Assembly: GCA_945877005.1 (NCBI GenBank)
Contig: CAMCQL010000124.1
Span: 1 to 6,068 of the forward strand
DNA: 6,068 nt
Source: Chryseobacterium gleum
GTDB taxonomy: Bacteria; Bacteroidota; Bacteroidia; Flavobacteriales_D; Crocinitomicaceae
Reading direction: 5' to 3'
The notes below the pieces were generated by a model. That model worked only from the letters and a program-made list of their open reading frames with translations. It searched no databases and was not told where the DNA came from. This document shows, one piece after another, positions 5,751 through 6,068 of this stretch (the stretch's first letter is position 1; each line of letters opens with the position of its first letter). Both the position numbers and the translations under genes were made by a program.

Positions 5751-6068
5751 TTACATTGCAGAAAACGCATCAACTAAATGTACTATATCCGAAGTTAAAT
5801 CTGCAGATACAATAATTGAAACTATATCAAATTGAACATTGTACTCATCGTCTAATGTTTGTAAATACGCATCCGTCACTTTAATTATTTGCTTTTGTTT
5901 ATGTCTTGTAACGGCCTTCCAAGGTTCTAAAAGTTCATACGCTGATTTTGTCTTTACTTCGGTAACGACAAGTTTATTTTTATAAAACGAAACGATATCC
6001 ACTTCATTCTTTCCGAACTTGTAATTAAACGCTAGATGTTGATACCCTTTTTGTTGTAAATATTCTTG
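5751..6068 (-). CDS. YraN family (UPF0102) putative endonuclease, N-terminus beyond window
   Basis: C-terminal 105 codons of a minus-strand gene that stays open to the right edge, so the true start lies beyond 6068. The codon at 6000-6002 is an internal GTG (Val), not a start: the frame continues upstream as QEYLQQKGYQHLAFNYKFGK followed by NEVDIVSF, which is the typical YraN N-terminal segment (a helix, GY, then N-Y-x-x-G-x-x-E-[IV]-D). The EVD acidic pair and the later EVK in VVTEVKTKS form the PD-(D/E)xK nuclease-fold signature. The C-terminal FDIVSI and HLVDAFSA segments also match the family. YraN proteins are predicted Holliday-junction-resolvase-like nucleases; their cellular role is not settled. 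The gene converges on rplS, and the two stops are 74 bases apart with the rplS terminator between them. About 10-20 N-terminal residues are probably missing. Confidence 0.92.
   Translation of the reverse strand, partial: QEYLQQKGYQHLAFNYKFGKNEVDIVSFYKNKLVVTEVKTKSAYELLEPWKAVTRHKQKQIIKVTDAYLQTLDDEYNVQFDIVSIIVSADLTSDIVHLVDAFSAM

Overview
The window looks like chromosomal DNA of a Bacteroidota member, probably a flavobacterium or a relative. The evidence is low G+C, few Shine-Dalgarno sites, -7 promoter boxes close to TAnnTTTG, and protein variants (TatA, bL19, a DnaQ/UvrC-like fusion, YraN) of Bacteroidota type. I cannot name the genus. I see no mobile element, CRISPR array, tRNA or rRNA.

Layout from left to right. 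A TatA-type Tat translocase subunit is on the minus strand (47-454). A 207-base divergent spacer separates it from a plus-strand gene (662-2038) that fuses a DnaQ-like 3'-5' exonuclease to a UvrC/Cho-like GIY-YIG nuclease carrying a four-cysteine module. This gene meets a minus-strand operon tail to tail, with a 14-base overlap. In transcription order (right to left) the operon encodes a signal-peptide-bearing TPR protein (5137-4391), a RimB-like retropepsin-type protease (4372-3932), the ATP-grasp glutamate ligase RimK (3902-3024) and an AstE/aspartoacylase-family zinc hydrolase (3020-2025). The gaps are 18, 29 and 3 bases. A 176-base divergent spacer holds a good promoter candidate for this operon and a -7 box for rplS (bL19, 5314-5676), which ends in a clear intrinsic terminator. 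The 3' part of a minus-strand YraN/UPF0102 gene runs off the right edge.

How the genes work together. RimK ligates glutamate to protein C-termini (ribosomal protein S6 in gammaproteobacteria) or to small acceptors. The adjacent M14-superfamily zinc hydrolase is chemically suited to the reverse reaction, and the retropepsin-type protease is a known RimK neighbour. The operon can therefore be read as a glutamate-tailing module with a writer and possible erasers; this is inference, and the role of the TPR protein is unknown. The other genes are housekeeping: protein export, DNA repair or processing, and the ribosome. No stretch longer than 300 bases lacks a gene.
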